DNA from: Rhizobacter sp. OV335
Lineage (GTDB): Bacteria > Pseudomonadota > Gammaproteobacteria > Burkholderiales > Burkholderiaceae_C
Assembly: GCF_900142965.1 (NCBI RefSeq)
Contig: NZ_FRCQ01000007.1
Location: 62,001 to 126,000, forward strand
Reading direction: 5' to 3'
DNA length: 64,000 bases
Shown here: in pieces, positions 7,622 through 16,754 of the stretch
How positions within the stretch are numbered: the first letter of the stretch is position 1
Layout of the letters: each line of letters starts with the position of its first letter
Made by a program: the position numbers and the translations under genes
Notes under the pieces: model-generated
Told to the model about the DNA's origin: nothing
What the model saw: only the letters and a program-made list of their open reading frames with translations
The model's database searches: none

Positions 7622-9898
7622 ATGGACTCGATGCGTCACGATGGTTCGTCAGCGAACACTCGGTTGGCCCTTCACGCAACTGCCAGGCGGCTGCATCGGT
7701 TGAGGCCGGCTTGGCGGCAGGCCAGCCTTGCGCTGCTGGCCGCCACCACGTTGGTCGCCGGATGCGGCCCTTCGTCTGATGACGGCCCGGCACCGACACC
7801 CAGTTCCGGCTCGACACCGACGCCCGCACCCGCACCCGCACCGACGCCCGCACCTGCGCCGACGCCGGCACCAGCACCGGCACCGGCACCGGCACCCGCA
7901 CCCGCACCCGCACCCGCACCGACGCCAGCACCTGCGCCCGCGCCCGCGCCCGCACCGACGCCAGCACCCACGCCCTTGCCCATCACGATCGCACCGCTCG
8001 GATCGCCGCGCATCCTGATCTCCGATGCGCCGACGCTGACCCGCCTGCGCACTGCTCTGACCAGCAACACGGCGTCGGCGACGCGCTTCAAGAACATGGT
8101 CGATTCGCAGATCGCCGGTGCCGACATCTATCTGTTCGGCCCCTGGCAGGCGGCGCTGTTGTCCCAGGTGACGGGCAAGGCGTCCTACTGCCAGTACGCG
8201 GTCGACCAGACCGAGATCTTCGTGCAATCCGAAGAAGCGCTGATCAACAGGAATGCGGCTGCAACGGTGGCTGGCGACAGCTACCTCGATGTCGGCGGCA
8301 CGATCGGCAACATGGCGATGGTGTACGACTGGTGCCGCTCGCAGATGACGGCGACCCAGCGCACGCGCTGGGCGACCTACGGCAACCAGGCGGTCTGGAA
8401 CGTGTGGAACCACACGCAGGCCAGATGGGGCAACACCACCTACGCCTGGAGCGGCTGGTCGGTCGACAACCCATCGAACAACTACTACTACTCGTTCCTG
8501 CGCGCGACCATGCTGCTCGGCCTCGCCACCTACGGCGAAAACACGCAGGCCTCGACCTGGCTGGACAAGTTCCGCACCGAGAAGATCGCCAACCAGCTCG
8601 TGCCGACCTTCACCCGCGACCTGCAGGGCGGCGGCTCGCGCGAAGGCACCGGCTACGGCACGGCAATGAACGGCCTGTTCGACCTCTACCACCTGTGGGA
8701 GAAATCCACCGGCGAGCGCATCGCGGACGCGACCCCGCACACGCTCGCGTCGTTCGACAAGTTCATGCACGACATCGTGCCGACCCTGGACCGCATCTCG
8801 CCGACCGGCGACCATTCGCGCGACTCGACGGCCGCGCTGTTCGACTACCACCGCCAGTACCTCGAGGTGCTGTCGCGCCTGTACCCGTCTGACGCGATGG
8901 CGGGCGTCTCCAGGTCGCTGCTGGCGCAGTCGTCGGTGCCGCGCATGGCGAACGCCTTCGAGTACTGGGTCGACTACCTGTACGACCAGTCCGACATCGC
9001 CGCACAGCCGCTGAGCCGCCTGCCCACCGCCCACTGGGGCAGCGGCACCGGCCAGTTCTCGATGCGTTCGGCCTGGGCCGGCGATGCCACCTATGCCAAC
9101 CTGATCTGCGGCCCCTACACCGAGAGCCATGCCCACCACGACCAGGGCAGCTTCGTGATGTTCAAGGGCAACTGGCTCGCCTTCGACGAAAACATCGATT
9201 CGCACTCGGGCCTGGCCCAGTACGAGACGCCGCACAACCTGGTGCGCATCGAGCAGAACGGCAAGCTGGTGGAGCAGACCTACGGCGCCAGCTGCGCGAT
9301 GCAAGCCCTGGCCGACACGCCCGTCTACGCCTATGGCCTGGCGCGGGTCACACCGATGTACGGCGGCAAGGCGGTGGTGGCGAAGGTGGAGCGCGAGTTT
9401 CTGTTCATCAAGCCCGCCACGCTCGTGATCCTCGACCGCGTGCAGACCAGCGGCAGCGGCATCAGCCGCATCTGGACGCTGAATCTGCCGGGCACGCCCA
9501 CGCTCTCGGGCGACCGCATCACCGCGATGAGCGGCAGCAACCAGCTCGACGTGGTGCGCCTCGCTCCCACCGGGCTCGCCTCGCAGGCGATCTCGTGGCC
9601 CACGGCCGATGACGACATGAATGCCGGTTCGCGCGTCGACGTGGCCGATTCGAACGGCAACGCGTCGGTGTTTCTCAACGTGCTGGGCGCCGACCACGCC
9701 TTCACCGCCGCGACCCGCTCCGACGCGGCCGGCCAGACCGGGGCACAGATCACGCTGGCCAACGGCAGCGTGGCGACCGCGCGCTTCAGCACCGACGGCA
9801 CCGGTGGCACGCTGGAGATCCGCAACCAGGCAGGCACCGTCACCTTCAGCGGGGCGTTGCCGACGACCGTGCAAGCACCGCCCAGGCTGGCCAACTGA
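7622..9898 (+). CDS. exported lipoprotein, heparinase II/III-like polysaccharide lyase
   Basis: A 758-residue predicted lipoprotein. A hydrophobic export segment ends in the lipobox LVAGC (Cys48). Residues about 57-120 are almost pure Ala-Pro/Thr-Pro, a flexible spacer to the membrane. The rest matches the heparinase II/III architecture: an alpha/alpha-toroid of helical repeats (about 130-470), then a beta-rich domain. ESHAHHDQGSFVMF holds the family's His-rich catalytic motif (His503, His505, His506, Asp507). These enzymes cleave uronate-containing polysaccharides by beta-elimination; the substrate here is unknown. The ATG at 7622 is chosen for the Shine-Dalgarno CGGAGGA at 7611-7617. The next gene starts 3 bases after the stop, so the two form an operon. 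Confidence 0.78.
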   Translation: MDSMRHDGSSANTRLALHATARRLHRLRPAWRQASLALLAATTLVAGCGPSSDDGPAPTPSSGSTPTPAPAPAPTPAPAPTPAPAPAPAPAPAPAPAPAPTPAPAPAPAPAPTPAPTPLPITIAPLGSPRILISDAPTLTRLRTALTSNTASATRFKNMVDSQIAGADIYLFGPWQAALLSQVTGKASYCQYAVDQTEIFVQSEEALINRNAAATVAGDSYLDVGGTIGNMAMVYDWCRSQMTATQRTRWATYGNQAVWNVWNHTQARWGNTTYAWSGWSVDNPSNNYYYSFLRATMLLGLATYGENTQASTWLDKFRTEKIANQLVPTFTRDLQGGGSREGTGYGTAMNGLFDLYHLWEKSTGERIADATPHTLASFDKFMHDIVPTLDRISPTGDHSRDSTAALFDYHRQYLEVLSRLYPSDAMAGVSRSLLAQSSVPRMANAFEYWVDYLYDQSDIAAQPLSRLPTAHWGSGTGQFSMRSAWAGDATYANLICGPYTESHAHHDQGSFVMFKGNWLAFDENIDSHSGLAQYETPHNLVRIEQNGKLVEQTYGASCAMQALADTPVYAYGLARVTPMYGGKAVVAKVEREFLFIKPATLVILDRVQTSGSGISRIWTLNLPGTPTLSGDRITAMSGSNQLDVVRLAPTGLASQAISWPTADDDMNAGSRVDVADSNGNASVFLNVLGADHAFTAATRSDAAGQTGAQITLANGSVATARFSTDGTGGTLEIRNQAGTVTFSGALPTTVQAPPRLAN

Positions 9899-9901
9899 GC
9901 C

Positions 9902-11929
9902 ATGCAAGGCCTTCGCGGAACCGTACCGACGCTGAGCGGGCTGTTCGCCGCCGTGCTGTTGCTGGGGGCATGCGGCAGCGGCGCATCGGATGACGCGCCC
10001 GCGCCATCGACATCACCACCGATCGGCGCGCCCGCACCGGCGCCCGTGCCGAGCCCTGTGCCGGCGCCCGCACCAGCACCTGCACCAGCGCCAGCGCCCG
10101 CACCAGCGCCCGCACCCGCACCCGCACCAGCACCATCACCCGCACCCGCACCCGCACCCGCGGAGGCCTGCTTCTCCGACCCCATCGAGCCGATCTGGAA
10201 CGAGAGCGGAGCCAGCGCGACACGCATCAAGAGCCCCGCGCCGCACATGCACTTCACGGCCGGCGCGCCGCTGCGCATCCTTGCCGATGCGCGGGATCCG
10301 AATGCCTACCTGTGCCCACCCGGACACCCGCCCTACGTCTGCCCCGGAACCCGGGAGAACTTCTATGTCGACGGGCAACTGGTCGGCGCGGCCTTGCCGA
10401 GTGCCACCGATTTCAACCTCTGGGAGCTGCGGCTGCCCGCCGGCCTCTCGCAGGGCGAGCATGTGCTGACCGTCGGCCATGTGCCGTACGACCCGGCCAC
10501 CGGCGCCGGCGGCACGCAGGTCAACGGGCCGACCCCCATCACCATCCATGTCGATGCCCCGCCCGTGCACGGCGGCACGGTCACGCTGACGCAAGACCTG
10601 GTGCTGAGCGGCTCGGCCGGCCTCGACTGGACGGACAAGACCGTCATCGGCAACGGCTTCAAGGTGCTTGCCGGCGCGGGCTACTCGGGCCCCGTGCACA
10701 TCCAGAATGCGCATGTCAGCGGGCTGGGCAGTTTCGGTGCCCTGGGCATCGACATCGCGACCACGGGCTCGGTGGCGATTCAAGACTCGGTCTTCGAGGC
10801 CACCGGGGCGATGCGCTTCAGCGCCCAGGGCAGTGGCTCGATGATGGTGAAGAACAACGAGCTTCGCGCCAACAACCTGATCACCTATGTGTCGAGCGAC
10901 CCGTCGGTGCCGGTCGTCCTCGAGCTGGCCGGCAACACGTCCGGTGGCAAGGTCCTGCAGGGCAACCGCGTCGGTGGCGGCATGCTGCTGGTGAGCGGCA
11001 ATGGCTGGCAGATCGGCGGCCTGCTTGCAGGGCAGGGCAATGTCCTGATGGGGGTGAGGGCGGTGCTGCAGCTCCACGACTCGTCGAACGACACCGTGCA
11101 GGGCAACTACCTGCTGCACGACTACCACGGCGGGTTCAGCCAGGGCTTCAATCTCTGGTTGCAAGGCAGCTCCGGCAACGAGCTGGCCGAGCACAACGTG
11201 GTGCATGGCGGCTCGTGGCCGATCCAGAATTTCGGCGGCGAGTTTCGCTACAACCTGGCCATCGACAGCGGACACAATTTCTGGCGCGGCTCGGCGAGCG
11301 GTACCAGGATTCACCACAACGTCTTCGCGCATGCCAGCGGCACCAACACCCAATACGACGGCGCCATCATGGTCTACGGCGGGGAGAGCGGCCTCGACAT
11401 CCACAACAACAGCTTCGATGCCGGTGGTTCGGCCGGTGCCTACGACGCACCGGTGTTCAACATCGGCGCGGGCTCGGTGTTCACCTCGATCCGCAACAAC
11501 CTGTTCACCGCGTTCAGCGAGGTGCCGGCCGGTTTCGGCAAGGCCCTGGTATCGACCGACAGCGGCGCCGTGGCCAGTCCGCGGGTGGTCTCGGCAGACT
11601 ACAACGGCTGGTTCAATCCGCTGGCGCCGAATTCGGCGCGCTATCTGCCGGGCATGGTGCAGAACCCGGCGGGGGTGCACGACGTGCAGGCGAACCCCCG
11701 GCTGTCAGGCCAGGCCGAGATGCCGTACCGGGTGTCGAAGGGCTGCGTCTGGCTGCGCCTGTACACGACAGGGCAGGTCCTGTCTCGCTACCGGCAGATC
11801 TACCGGCCGGCCGCGGGCAGCCCGCTCATCCATGCGGGCGATCCCGCCGATGGCGCCGGCACGGCCATCGGGGCGGTCGGCGCCGACGACAGCCACCCGA
11901 TGGATCTGTTCGGCCGGGTCGTGCCCTAG
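9902..11929 (+). CDS. exported lipoprotein with right-handed parallel beta-helix
   Basis: A 675-residue predicted lipoprotein with lipobox LLGAC (Cys24), followed by a long Ala-Pro repeat linker (about residues 43-87). A small beta domain (about 95-225, with TRENFYVDGQLVGAALP) precedes a parallel beta-helix of the pectate-lyase/PbH1 type, with repeated N-rich turns such as GNTSGGKVLQGNRV, SSNDTVQGNYLLHDY and SGLDIHNNSFDAGG. Such folds bind or cleave polysaccharides. It starts 3 bases after the lyase-like gene with no strong ribosome site of its own, so it is probably translationally coupled. The pair plausibly acts on one extracellular polysaccharide. Catalytic residues cannot be assigned from sequence alone. 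Confidence 0.75.
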   Translation: MQGLRGTVPTLSGLFAAVLLLGACGSGASDDAPAPSTSPPIGAPAPAPVPSPVPAPAPAPAPAPAPAPAPAPAPAPAPSPAPAPAPAEACFSDPIEPIWNESGASATRIKSPAPHMHFTAGAPLRILADARDPNAYLCPPGHPPYVCPGTRENFYVDGQLVGAALPSATDFNLWELRLPAGLSQGEHVLTVGHVPYDPATGAGGTQVNGPTPITIHVDAPPVHGGTVTLTQDLVLSGSAGLDWTDKTVIGNGFKVLAGAGYSGPVHIQNAHVSGLGSFGALGIDIATTGSVAIQDSVFEATGAMRFSAQGSGSMMVKNNELRANNLITYVSSDPSVPVVLELAGNTSGGKVLQGNRVGGGMLLVSGNGWQIGGLLAGQGNVLMGVRAVLQLHDSSNDTVQGNYLLHDYHGGFSQGFNLWLQGSSGNELAEHNVVHGGSWPIQNFGGEFRYNLAIDSGHNFWRGSASGTRIHHNVFAHASGTNTQYDGAIMVYGGESGLDIHNNSFDAGGSAGAYDAPVFNIGAGSVFTSIRNNLFTAFSEVPAGFGKALVSTDSGAVASPRVVSADYNGWFNPLAPNSARYLPGMVQNPAGVHDVQANPRLSGQAEMPYRVSKGCVWLRLYTTGQVLSRYRQIYRPAAGSPLIHAGDPADGAGTAIGAVGADDSHPMDLFGRVVP

Positions 11930-11950
11930 GGCCTGTCAACAGGCCCTAGG
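11925..11950. terminator. perfect palindrome holding both convergent stop codons
   Basis: Two 11-base arms (11925-11935 and 11940-11950) are exact reverse complements around a TCAA loop. The TAG stop of the beta-helix lipoprotein (11927-11929) lies in the left arm and the TAG stop of the opposing acyl-CoA dehydrogenase (11946-11948) in the right arm. It would fold identically in both transcripts and probably acts as a bidirectional terminator, although no T-run follows on either side. Confidence 0.7.
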
Positions 11951-13100
11951 CGAAGACGCCTGCGGTGTCCTGCATCCGGTCCGAGACTTCGCCGAGCTGG
12001 TGCAGCGTGTCGCCGAAGCTCAGCTCCATCACCGTCAGCCGCTTGAAGTAGTGGCCGGCGATGTACTCGTCGGTGACGCCGATGCCGCCGTGCAGCTGGA
12101 TGCACTGCTGGCCGACGAAGCGCATCGAGACGCCGAGCTGGTACTTGGCCTGCGCCAGCGCGCGACGGCGCGCCGCGGCCGGCTCGTTCATCTTCAGCGT
12201 CGCGAAGTAGCTCATCGAGCGCGCGAGTTCGAGCTGCATCTTCACGTCGGCGATGCGATGGCGCAGCGCCTGGAAGCTCGCGATCGCGACGCCGAACTGC
12301 TTGCGGGTGTTCATGTATTCGACGGTCACCGCGACCAGCCGGTCCATCGCGCCGACCGCTTCGGCGCACAGCGCGGCGATGCCGATGTCGACCGCGTATT
12401 CCAGCGCCGCGTGGCCCGCGTGGGTGGCTCCGCCGGCCGGCACCAGCAGCATGGCCGGCGCATCGGCCAACGCCAGCTCGGCGGCGCGCGCCCCATCGGC
12501 GCCGCCGTAGCCGCGCGTCTTCACGCCGGTGGCGCGGCGCTCGACGAGGAACAGCGCGATGCCCGCCGGGTCGTCGACCGCGCCCGACACGCGTGCCGGC
12601 ACGATGAACGCATCCGCCTGGTCACCGGCCGGCACGACGCTCTTGGCGCCGCTCAGCGTCCAGCCATCACCGGCTGCCTCGGCCGAGGTCTCGACATGCG
12701 CGAGCCGGTAGCGCGCCCCACGCTCCTGGTGTGCCAGCACGACCAGCGCGTCGCCGCCGGCGATCTTCTCGAGCCAGCCGTCGATCGCCGGCTGCGGCGC
12801 GCAGGCCGACAGCACGGCGCCGGCGATCAGCGCGCCTTGCGCATAGGGTTCCAGCACCAGGCCGCGGCCCAGTTCTTCCATCACGACCATCGCGTCGGTT
12901 GGCCCGAAGCCCATGCCGCCCTGCGCCTCGGGCACGAAGAGCCCGGTCAACCCGAGGCCGGCGATCTCGCGCCAGGCTTCGCGCGAATAGCCGCCGGCCT
13001 GCACGATGCGCTTGCGACGCTCGGCGTCGTAGCCCTTGGCCACCCACTTGCGCACCGAGTCGCGCAGCATTTCTTGATCGTCGGAGAAGTCGAAGTCCAT
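11946..13100 (-). CDS. acyl-CoA dehydrogenase, small-subunit (PimD-like) type
   Basis: FAD-dependent acyl-CoA dehydrogenase of 384 residues. The N-terminal domain begins MDFDFSDDQEMLRDSVRKW. The C-terminal helical domain has EYMNTRKQFGVAIASFQALR and the FAD/CoA-binding block QCIQLHGGIGVTDEY, both characteristic. The middle beta domain is degenerate compared with typical ACADs, which fits the small partner of pimeloyl-CoA dehydrogenase-like heteromers. The large-subunit-like gene ends 9 bp upstream on the same strand, so the products probably form one complex acting on medium-chain or dicarboxylic acyl-CoAs. The exact substrate is inference. No catalytic Glu can be placed with confidence. Confidence 0.85.
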   Translation of the reverse strand: MDFDFSDDQEMLRDSVRKWVAKGYDAERRKRIVQAGGYSREAWREIAGLGLTGLFVPEAQGGMGFGPTDAMVVMEELGRGLVLEPYAQGALIAGAVLSACAPQPAIDGWLEKIAGGDALVVLAHQERGARYRLAHVETSAEAAGDGWTLSGAKSVVPAGDQADAFIVPARVSGAVDDPAGIALFLVERRATGVKTRGYGGADGARAAELALADAPAMLLVPAGGATHAGHAALEYAVDIGIAALCAEAVGAMDRLVAVTVEYMNTRKQFGVAIASFQALRHRIADVKMQLELARSMSYFATLKMNEPAAARRRALAQAKYQLGVSMRFVGQQCIQLHGGIGVTDEYIAGHYFKRLTVMELSFGDTLHQLGEVSDRMQDTAGVFA

Positions 13101-13109
13101 GTCGTGTCC

Positions 13110-14288
13110 TCAGCCCAGCACCGTCTGCGCGACGATGTTGCGTTGCACCTCGTTGCTGCCGCCGTAGATCGTCGTCTTGCGCACGTTGAAGTAGGTCGCC
13201 GCCAGCGGCGCGCAGTAGGCCGCGCCGACGTGGTCGCCCTGCCAGCCGGCTTCCATCGCGTCGTGGATGAAGGGCACGCTGAACGGCCCGGCCGCCAGCA
13301 TCAGCAGCTCGGTCAGGCGCTGCTGGATCTCGCTGCCGCGGATCTTCAGCAGGCCGGCCACGTCGAGCGACTGCTTGCCGGATTTCTCGCCGCTCAGCAC
13401 CCGCAGCACCATCATCTCCAGCGCGACGATGTCGACCTCCAGCTTCGCGATCTCGTCGCGGAAGCGCACGTCGTCATACACCTTCTCCGCCTTCGCGATG
13501 CGCTTGAGCCGCTCCAGTTCACGCTTCGAGCGGTTCACGTCGGCGATGTTGGTGCGCTCGTGGGCCAGCAGGTACTTGGCGTAGGTCCAGCCCTTGTTCT
13601 CCTCGCCGACCAGGTTGTCCGCCGGCACCTCGACGTTGTCGAACCAGACCTCGTTGACCTCGTGCTCGCCGTCCATCGTGATGATCGGCCGCACCGTGAT
13701 GCCGGGGCTCTTCATGTCGATCAGCAGGAAGCTGATGCCGGTCTGCGGCTTGCCTTCGGTGCTGGTGCGTACCAGGCAGAAGATCCAGTCGCCGTACTGG
13801 CCGAGCGTGGTCCAGGTCTTCTGGCCGTTGACGACGTAGTAGTCGCCGCGGCGCTCGGCGCGGCATTTCACCGACGCGAGGTCGGAGCCGGAGCCCGGTT
13901 CGCTGTAGCCCTGGCTCCACCACACGTCGCCGCTCATGATGCCGGGCAGGTGGCGCTTCTGCTGCTCGGGCGAGCCGAAGGCCATGATCACCGGCGCCAC
14001 CATCACCGGGCCGAAGGGCACCACGCGCGGCGCGCCGGCCAGCGCGCATTCTTCTTCGAACAGGTGGCGCTGGATCGCGTTCCAGCCCGGGCCGCCGAAC
14101 TGCGTCGGCCAGGCCCAGCCGTGCCAGCCCTGCTTGCCGAGGATCTTCGCCCAGCGCTGCAGATCGTCCTTCGAGAGCCGCAGCGCGTTGTGCACCTTGT
14201 GGCTGATGTCCTTCGGCAGGTTCTCCGCGACCCAGCCGCGGATCTGCTGTCGGAAGGCCTGCTCTTCGGGCGTGAAGTTCAAATCCAT
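13110..14288 (-). CDS. acyl-CoA dehydrogenase, large-subunit (PimC-like) type
   Basis: FAD-dependent acyl-CoA dehydrogenase of 392 residues, starting MDLNFTPEEQAFRQQIRGWV. Conserved blocks are QGYSEPGSGSDLASVKCRAE (FAD and substrate binding), NGQKTWTT, and the C-terminal TIYGGSNEVQRNIVAQTVLG, the ACAD signature. The ATG at 14288 is chosen over an upstream in-frame ATG at 14324 because AGGAG lies 8 bases before it and the family N-terminus begins there. It is followed after 9 bp by the small-subunit-like gene; together they resemble the pimC-pimD pair. A role in beta-oxidation of dicarboxylic or branched acyl-CoAs is likely but not proven. Confidence 0.88.
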   Translation of the reverse strand: MDLNFTPEEQAFRQQIRGWVAENLPKDISHKVHNALRLSKDDLQRWAKILGKQGWHGWAWPTQFGGPGWNAIQRHLFEEECALAGAPRVVPFGPVMVAPVIMAFGSPEQQKRHLPGIMSGDVWWSQGYSEPGSGSDLASVKCRAERRGDYYVVNGQKTWTTLGQYGDWIFCLVRTSTEGKPQTGISFLLIDMKSPGITVRPIITMDGEHEVNEVWFDNVEVPADNLVGEENKGWTYAKYLLAHERTNIADVNRSKRELERLKRIAKAEKVYDDVRFRDEIAKLEVDIVALEMMVLRVLSGEKSGKQSLDVAGLLKIRGSEIQQRLTELLMLAAGPFSVPFIHDAMEAGWQGDHVGAAYCAPLAATYFNVRKTTIYGGSNEVQRNIVAQTVLG

Positions 14289-14400
14289 CGTCGTGTCTCC
14301 TGTGCGCTCGCACATCGTCTGCACTTTCGCCGCGTTTTAGCACGGTCGTGCGTTTGCGAGATGTCCCTGCGGCGACAACGGGCCTACCGATAATCCCGCG

Positions 14401-15573
14401 GTGACTTCCTATCGATCCACCGTGGCCGCGCTGGCTGCCGGCCAGCTGGTGAGCTGGGCGGCGCTGTACTACGCATTCTCGTCGTTCGTGCTGCCGATGC
14501 AGCAGGCCTTGGGGTGGAGCAAACCCGTGTTGATGGGCGCCTTCACGCTCGGCCTGGCGTTGTGGGGCGCGAGCAGCTATGCGGCCGGTGCCGCCATCGA
14601 CCGCGGGCACGGGCGTGGCGTGATGACGCTCGGGGCGGCGCTCGCCGGCGCCGGCTTCCTGCTGTGGTCGCAGGTGGAGCAGCCGGCCACGCTGTACGCC
14701 GCGTGGGCGCTGATGGGCGCGGCGATGGCGATGACGCTGTACGAGCCGGCCTTCACCGTGCTGACCAAACGATTTCCGGAGCGCTACCGCGACGGCATCA
14801 CGTCGCTGACGCTGGTCGGCGGGTTTGCCAGCACGCTGTCGTTCCCGGTCGCGGCCTGGCTTGTCCATGCATGGGGCTGGCGCATCGCGCTGGCGGTGAT
14901 CGGCGGCGTGCTGCTGCTGGGCGTCGCGCCGCTGCATGCGTGGGCCTTGCGCGGCAGCGATCCGCCGCGCGCACCGCGCGGCGCCCACGACGCCGCCGAC
15001 GATGCGACGCTGCACGAGGCGCTGCGCCACCGGTCGTTCTGGCTGCTGACGGGCACCTTCACGCTGTACTCGTTCGCGGCCGCGACGCTGTGGGCGCACG
15101 TGATGCCGATCTTCGCGTCGAAGGGGCGCAGCGAGGTGCAGGCACTGGCCGTGCTGACCTGGATCGGACCGGCGCAGGTGGCGGGCCGCCTGGTGTTCCT
15201 CGCGTTCGGGCGCCGCGTCACGCCGCGCGGGCTCGGGCTCGTCGTGCTGGGCGGCCTGCCGCTGTCGTTCGCGATCTTCGCGCTGGCCGATAACCTGGCG
15301 GCGCTGATCGTGTTCGCGGTGCTGTTCGGCATTGCCAACGGCCTGGTGACGATCGTGCGCGGCAACCTGGTGCCGGAGTACTTCGGCCGCGCGCACGTCG
15401 GGCGCATCGGCGGCGCGATGTCGGCGATCGCGCTGCTGTCGCGCGCGGCGGCGCCGGTGCTGACGGCGTGGCTGCTGCTGGCGCTGCCGGGCTACCGCGA
15501 GTTGCTGCTGTTGCTGGCGGTGCTCGGGGTGGTGGCGCTGGTCAGCTTCGCTTTCGCACGCCCGCCCGAGTGA
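14401..15573 (+). CDS. major facilitator superfamily transporter
   Basis: A 390-residue inner-membrane protein with about 12 hydrophobic segments in two halves separated by a hydrophilic loop near residues 185-205 (RGSDPPRAPRGAHDAADDA). The loop after helix 2 carries an MFS-like DRGHGRGVMTLG, and a glycine-rich repeat follows in the second half (FGRRVTPRGLG). The start is GTG at 14401. The substrate cannot be predicted. It is divergent from the acyl-CoA dehydrogenase operon (112-bp gap) and convergent with the protease gene, with only 7 bp between the stops. Confidence 0.8.
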   Translation: MTSYRSTVAALAAGQLVSWAALYYAFSSFVLPMQQALGWSKPVLMGAFTLGLALWGASSYAAGAAIDRGHGRGVMTLGAALAGAGFLLWSQVEQPATLYAAWALMGAAMAMTLYEPAFTVLTKRFPERYRDGITSLTLVGGFASTLSFPVAAWLVHAWGWRIALAVIGGVLLLGVAPLHAWALRGSDPPRAPRGAHDAADDATLHEALRHRSFWLLTGTFTLYSFAAATLWAHVMPIFASKGRSEVQALAVLTWIGPAQVAGRLVFLAFGRRVTPRGLGLVVLGGLPLSFAIFALADNLAALIVFAVLFGIANGLVTIVRGNLVPEYFGRAHVGRIGGAMSAIALLSRAAAPVLTAWLLLALPGYRELLLLLAVLGVVALVSFAFARPPE

Positions 15574-15580
15574 GGGCCGG

Positions 15581-16228
15581 CTACGGCTTCTTGTCGAGCG
15601 TCATCGTGTCGTTGTCGCGCTTCATCTGGAAGCGCGTCAGGAAGCTGTTGCCGAGCAGCACCTGGCTCATCGAGGCCGGCAGCACGACGGCGTCGACGTT
15701 GTAGACCTGCACGTCGCCGATGCGCACCGAAGCCAGCGTGATCCGGTAGGACGGCACGTTGCCATTGGCGGTGCTGACCATGCCGCGCTGGCCCTCGCGG
15801 TACTTGAGGCCGATGGAATCCGCTTCGGACTGCGCGATGGTCACCGTGGTGGCGCCGGTGTCGACGACGAACACCACCGCCTTGCCGTTGATCGAGCCCT
15901 GCGTGAAGAAATGGCCGCCCGGGCCAGCCGGCAGCACGATGCGGCTGCCGCCGCCCTCGACCGGCGCCGCGCCCAGGCTGACCTGCACACCGCCGAGCCG
16001 CAGCTGCTGGCGCTCGCCGCCGACCTCGACGATCGCCTCGCCGCCCGCCATGCTGATCAGCTTGACCCCTTGCACGGTGCTGCCGACGGCCACCGTCCGC
16101 GGCGCGCCGTTGATCATCAGCAGCGCCTTGTCACCCAGCGAGCCGCTGAGCGACACCGCCTGCGCGCAGGCGGCCGTGGCGCACAGCGCGCCGGCCGCCA
16201 TCGCGGCTGCTGCGAGTGCGCGGCGCAT
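15581..16228 (-). CDS. exported retropepsin-like aspartic protease
   Basis: A 215-residue protein with a cleavable signal peptide ([20 protein letters not shown], then CAQA). The C-terminal half is a single-domain retropepsin fold: VVFVVDTGATTVTIAQSEAD contains the catalytic DTGA, and the later VLLGNSFLTRFQMKRD is the matching LLG-N-F block. It resembles the bacterial clan-AA family that dimerises like retroviral proteases. The N-terminal region (about 25-90) is a small beta-rich segment. The ATG at 16228 overlaps the yajQ stop codon by one base (TGATG), so translation is coupled. Periplasmic location is inferred from the signal peptide. The substrate is unknown. Confidence 0.82.
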   Translation of the reverse strand: MRRALAAAAMAAGALCATAACAQAVSLSGSLGDKALLMINGAPRTVAVGSTVQGVKLISMAGGEAIVEVGGERQQLRLGGVQVSLGAAPVEGGGSRIVLPAGPGGHFFTQGSINGKAVVFVVDTGATTVTIAQSEADSIGLKYREGQRGMVSTANGNVPSYRITLASVRIGDVQVYNVDAVVLPASMSQVLLGNSFLTRFQMKRDNDTMTLDKKP

Positions 16229-16716
16229 CAGTCTCTGAAATTGTCGAAGCTCAGCGGCGCGTCGGGCACTTCCTTGCGGATCAACGCCATCGCGGCCTGC
16301 AGGTCGTCGCGCTTGGCGCCGGTGACGCGCACCGTGTCGCCCTGGATCGCGGCCTGCACCTTCATCTTGCTCTGCTTGATCAGCGTCTGGATCTTCTTCG
16401 CGGTGTCGCTGTCGATGCCGTTCTTGACGGTGATCAGCTGCTTGACCTTGTCGCCGCCGATCTTCTCGATCTTCGCGCTGCGATCGAGGAAGCGGATGTC
16501 GACGCTGCGCTTGGTGAGCTTGGCCAGCAGGATGTCCATCACCTGGCCGATCTGGAAGTCGCTGTCGGCGTAGACCGTCAGTTCCTTTTCTTTCAATTCG
16601 ACACGGGCCGACGAGCCCTTGAAGTCGAAACGGGTGCCGATTTCCTTGGCGGTCTGGTCCACGGCATTGCGCACTTCGACGAGGTTGGGGTCGAGTACGG
16701 CATCGAAGCTGGGCAT
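16228..16716 (-). CDS. yajQ: YajQ family nucleotide-binding protein
   Basis: A 162-residue cytoplasmic protein of the YajQ family, some members of which bind cyclic di-GMP and act in regulation. The family start [20 protein letters not shown] is seen, followed by [20 protein letters not shown] and the C-terminal [16 protein letters not shown]. It has two ferredoxin-like halves with no membrane segment. It is first in a two-gene operon with the retropepsin-like gene (1-base overlap) and divergent from murB (38-bp gap), an arrangement common in Burkholderiales. Whether this copy binds c-di-GMP is not visible from the sequence. Confidence 0.93.
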   Translation of the reverse strand: MPSFDAVLDPNLVEVRNAVDQTAKEIGTRFDFKGSSARVELKEKELTVYADSDFQIGQVMDILLAKLTKRSVDIRFLDRSAKIEKIGGDKVKQLITVKNGIDSDTAKKIQTLIKQSKMKVQAAIQGDTVRVTGAKRDDLQAAMALIRKEVPDAPLSFDNFRD

Positions 16717-16754
16717 GGTCGGTAATTCCTCGCTGGATCAGCGAAAATTCTCGC

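Noticed and set aside
7830-7975. CRISPR-like repeat array
   Set aside because: The repeats are 6-base units coding Ala-Pro inside an open reading frame, without spacers.
7649-9907. Long minus-strand open frame opposite the heparinase-like gene
   Set aside because: No start signal or domain; the plus-strand gene has a lipobox, ribosome site and a family motif.
11205-14393. Very long plus-strand open frame (over 1000 codons) crossing the acyl-CoA dehydrogenase genes
   Set aside because: It runs antisense through two clearly recognised dehydrogenase genes and through the end of the lipoprotein gene in another frame; repetitive His/Arg/Asp composition typical of shadows.
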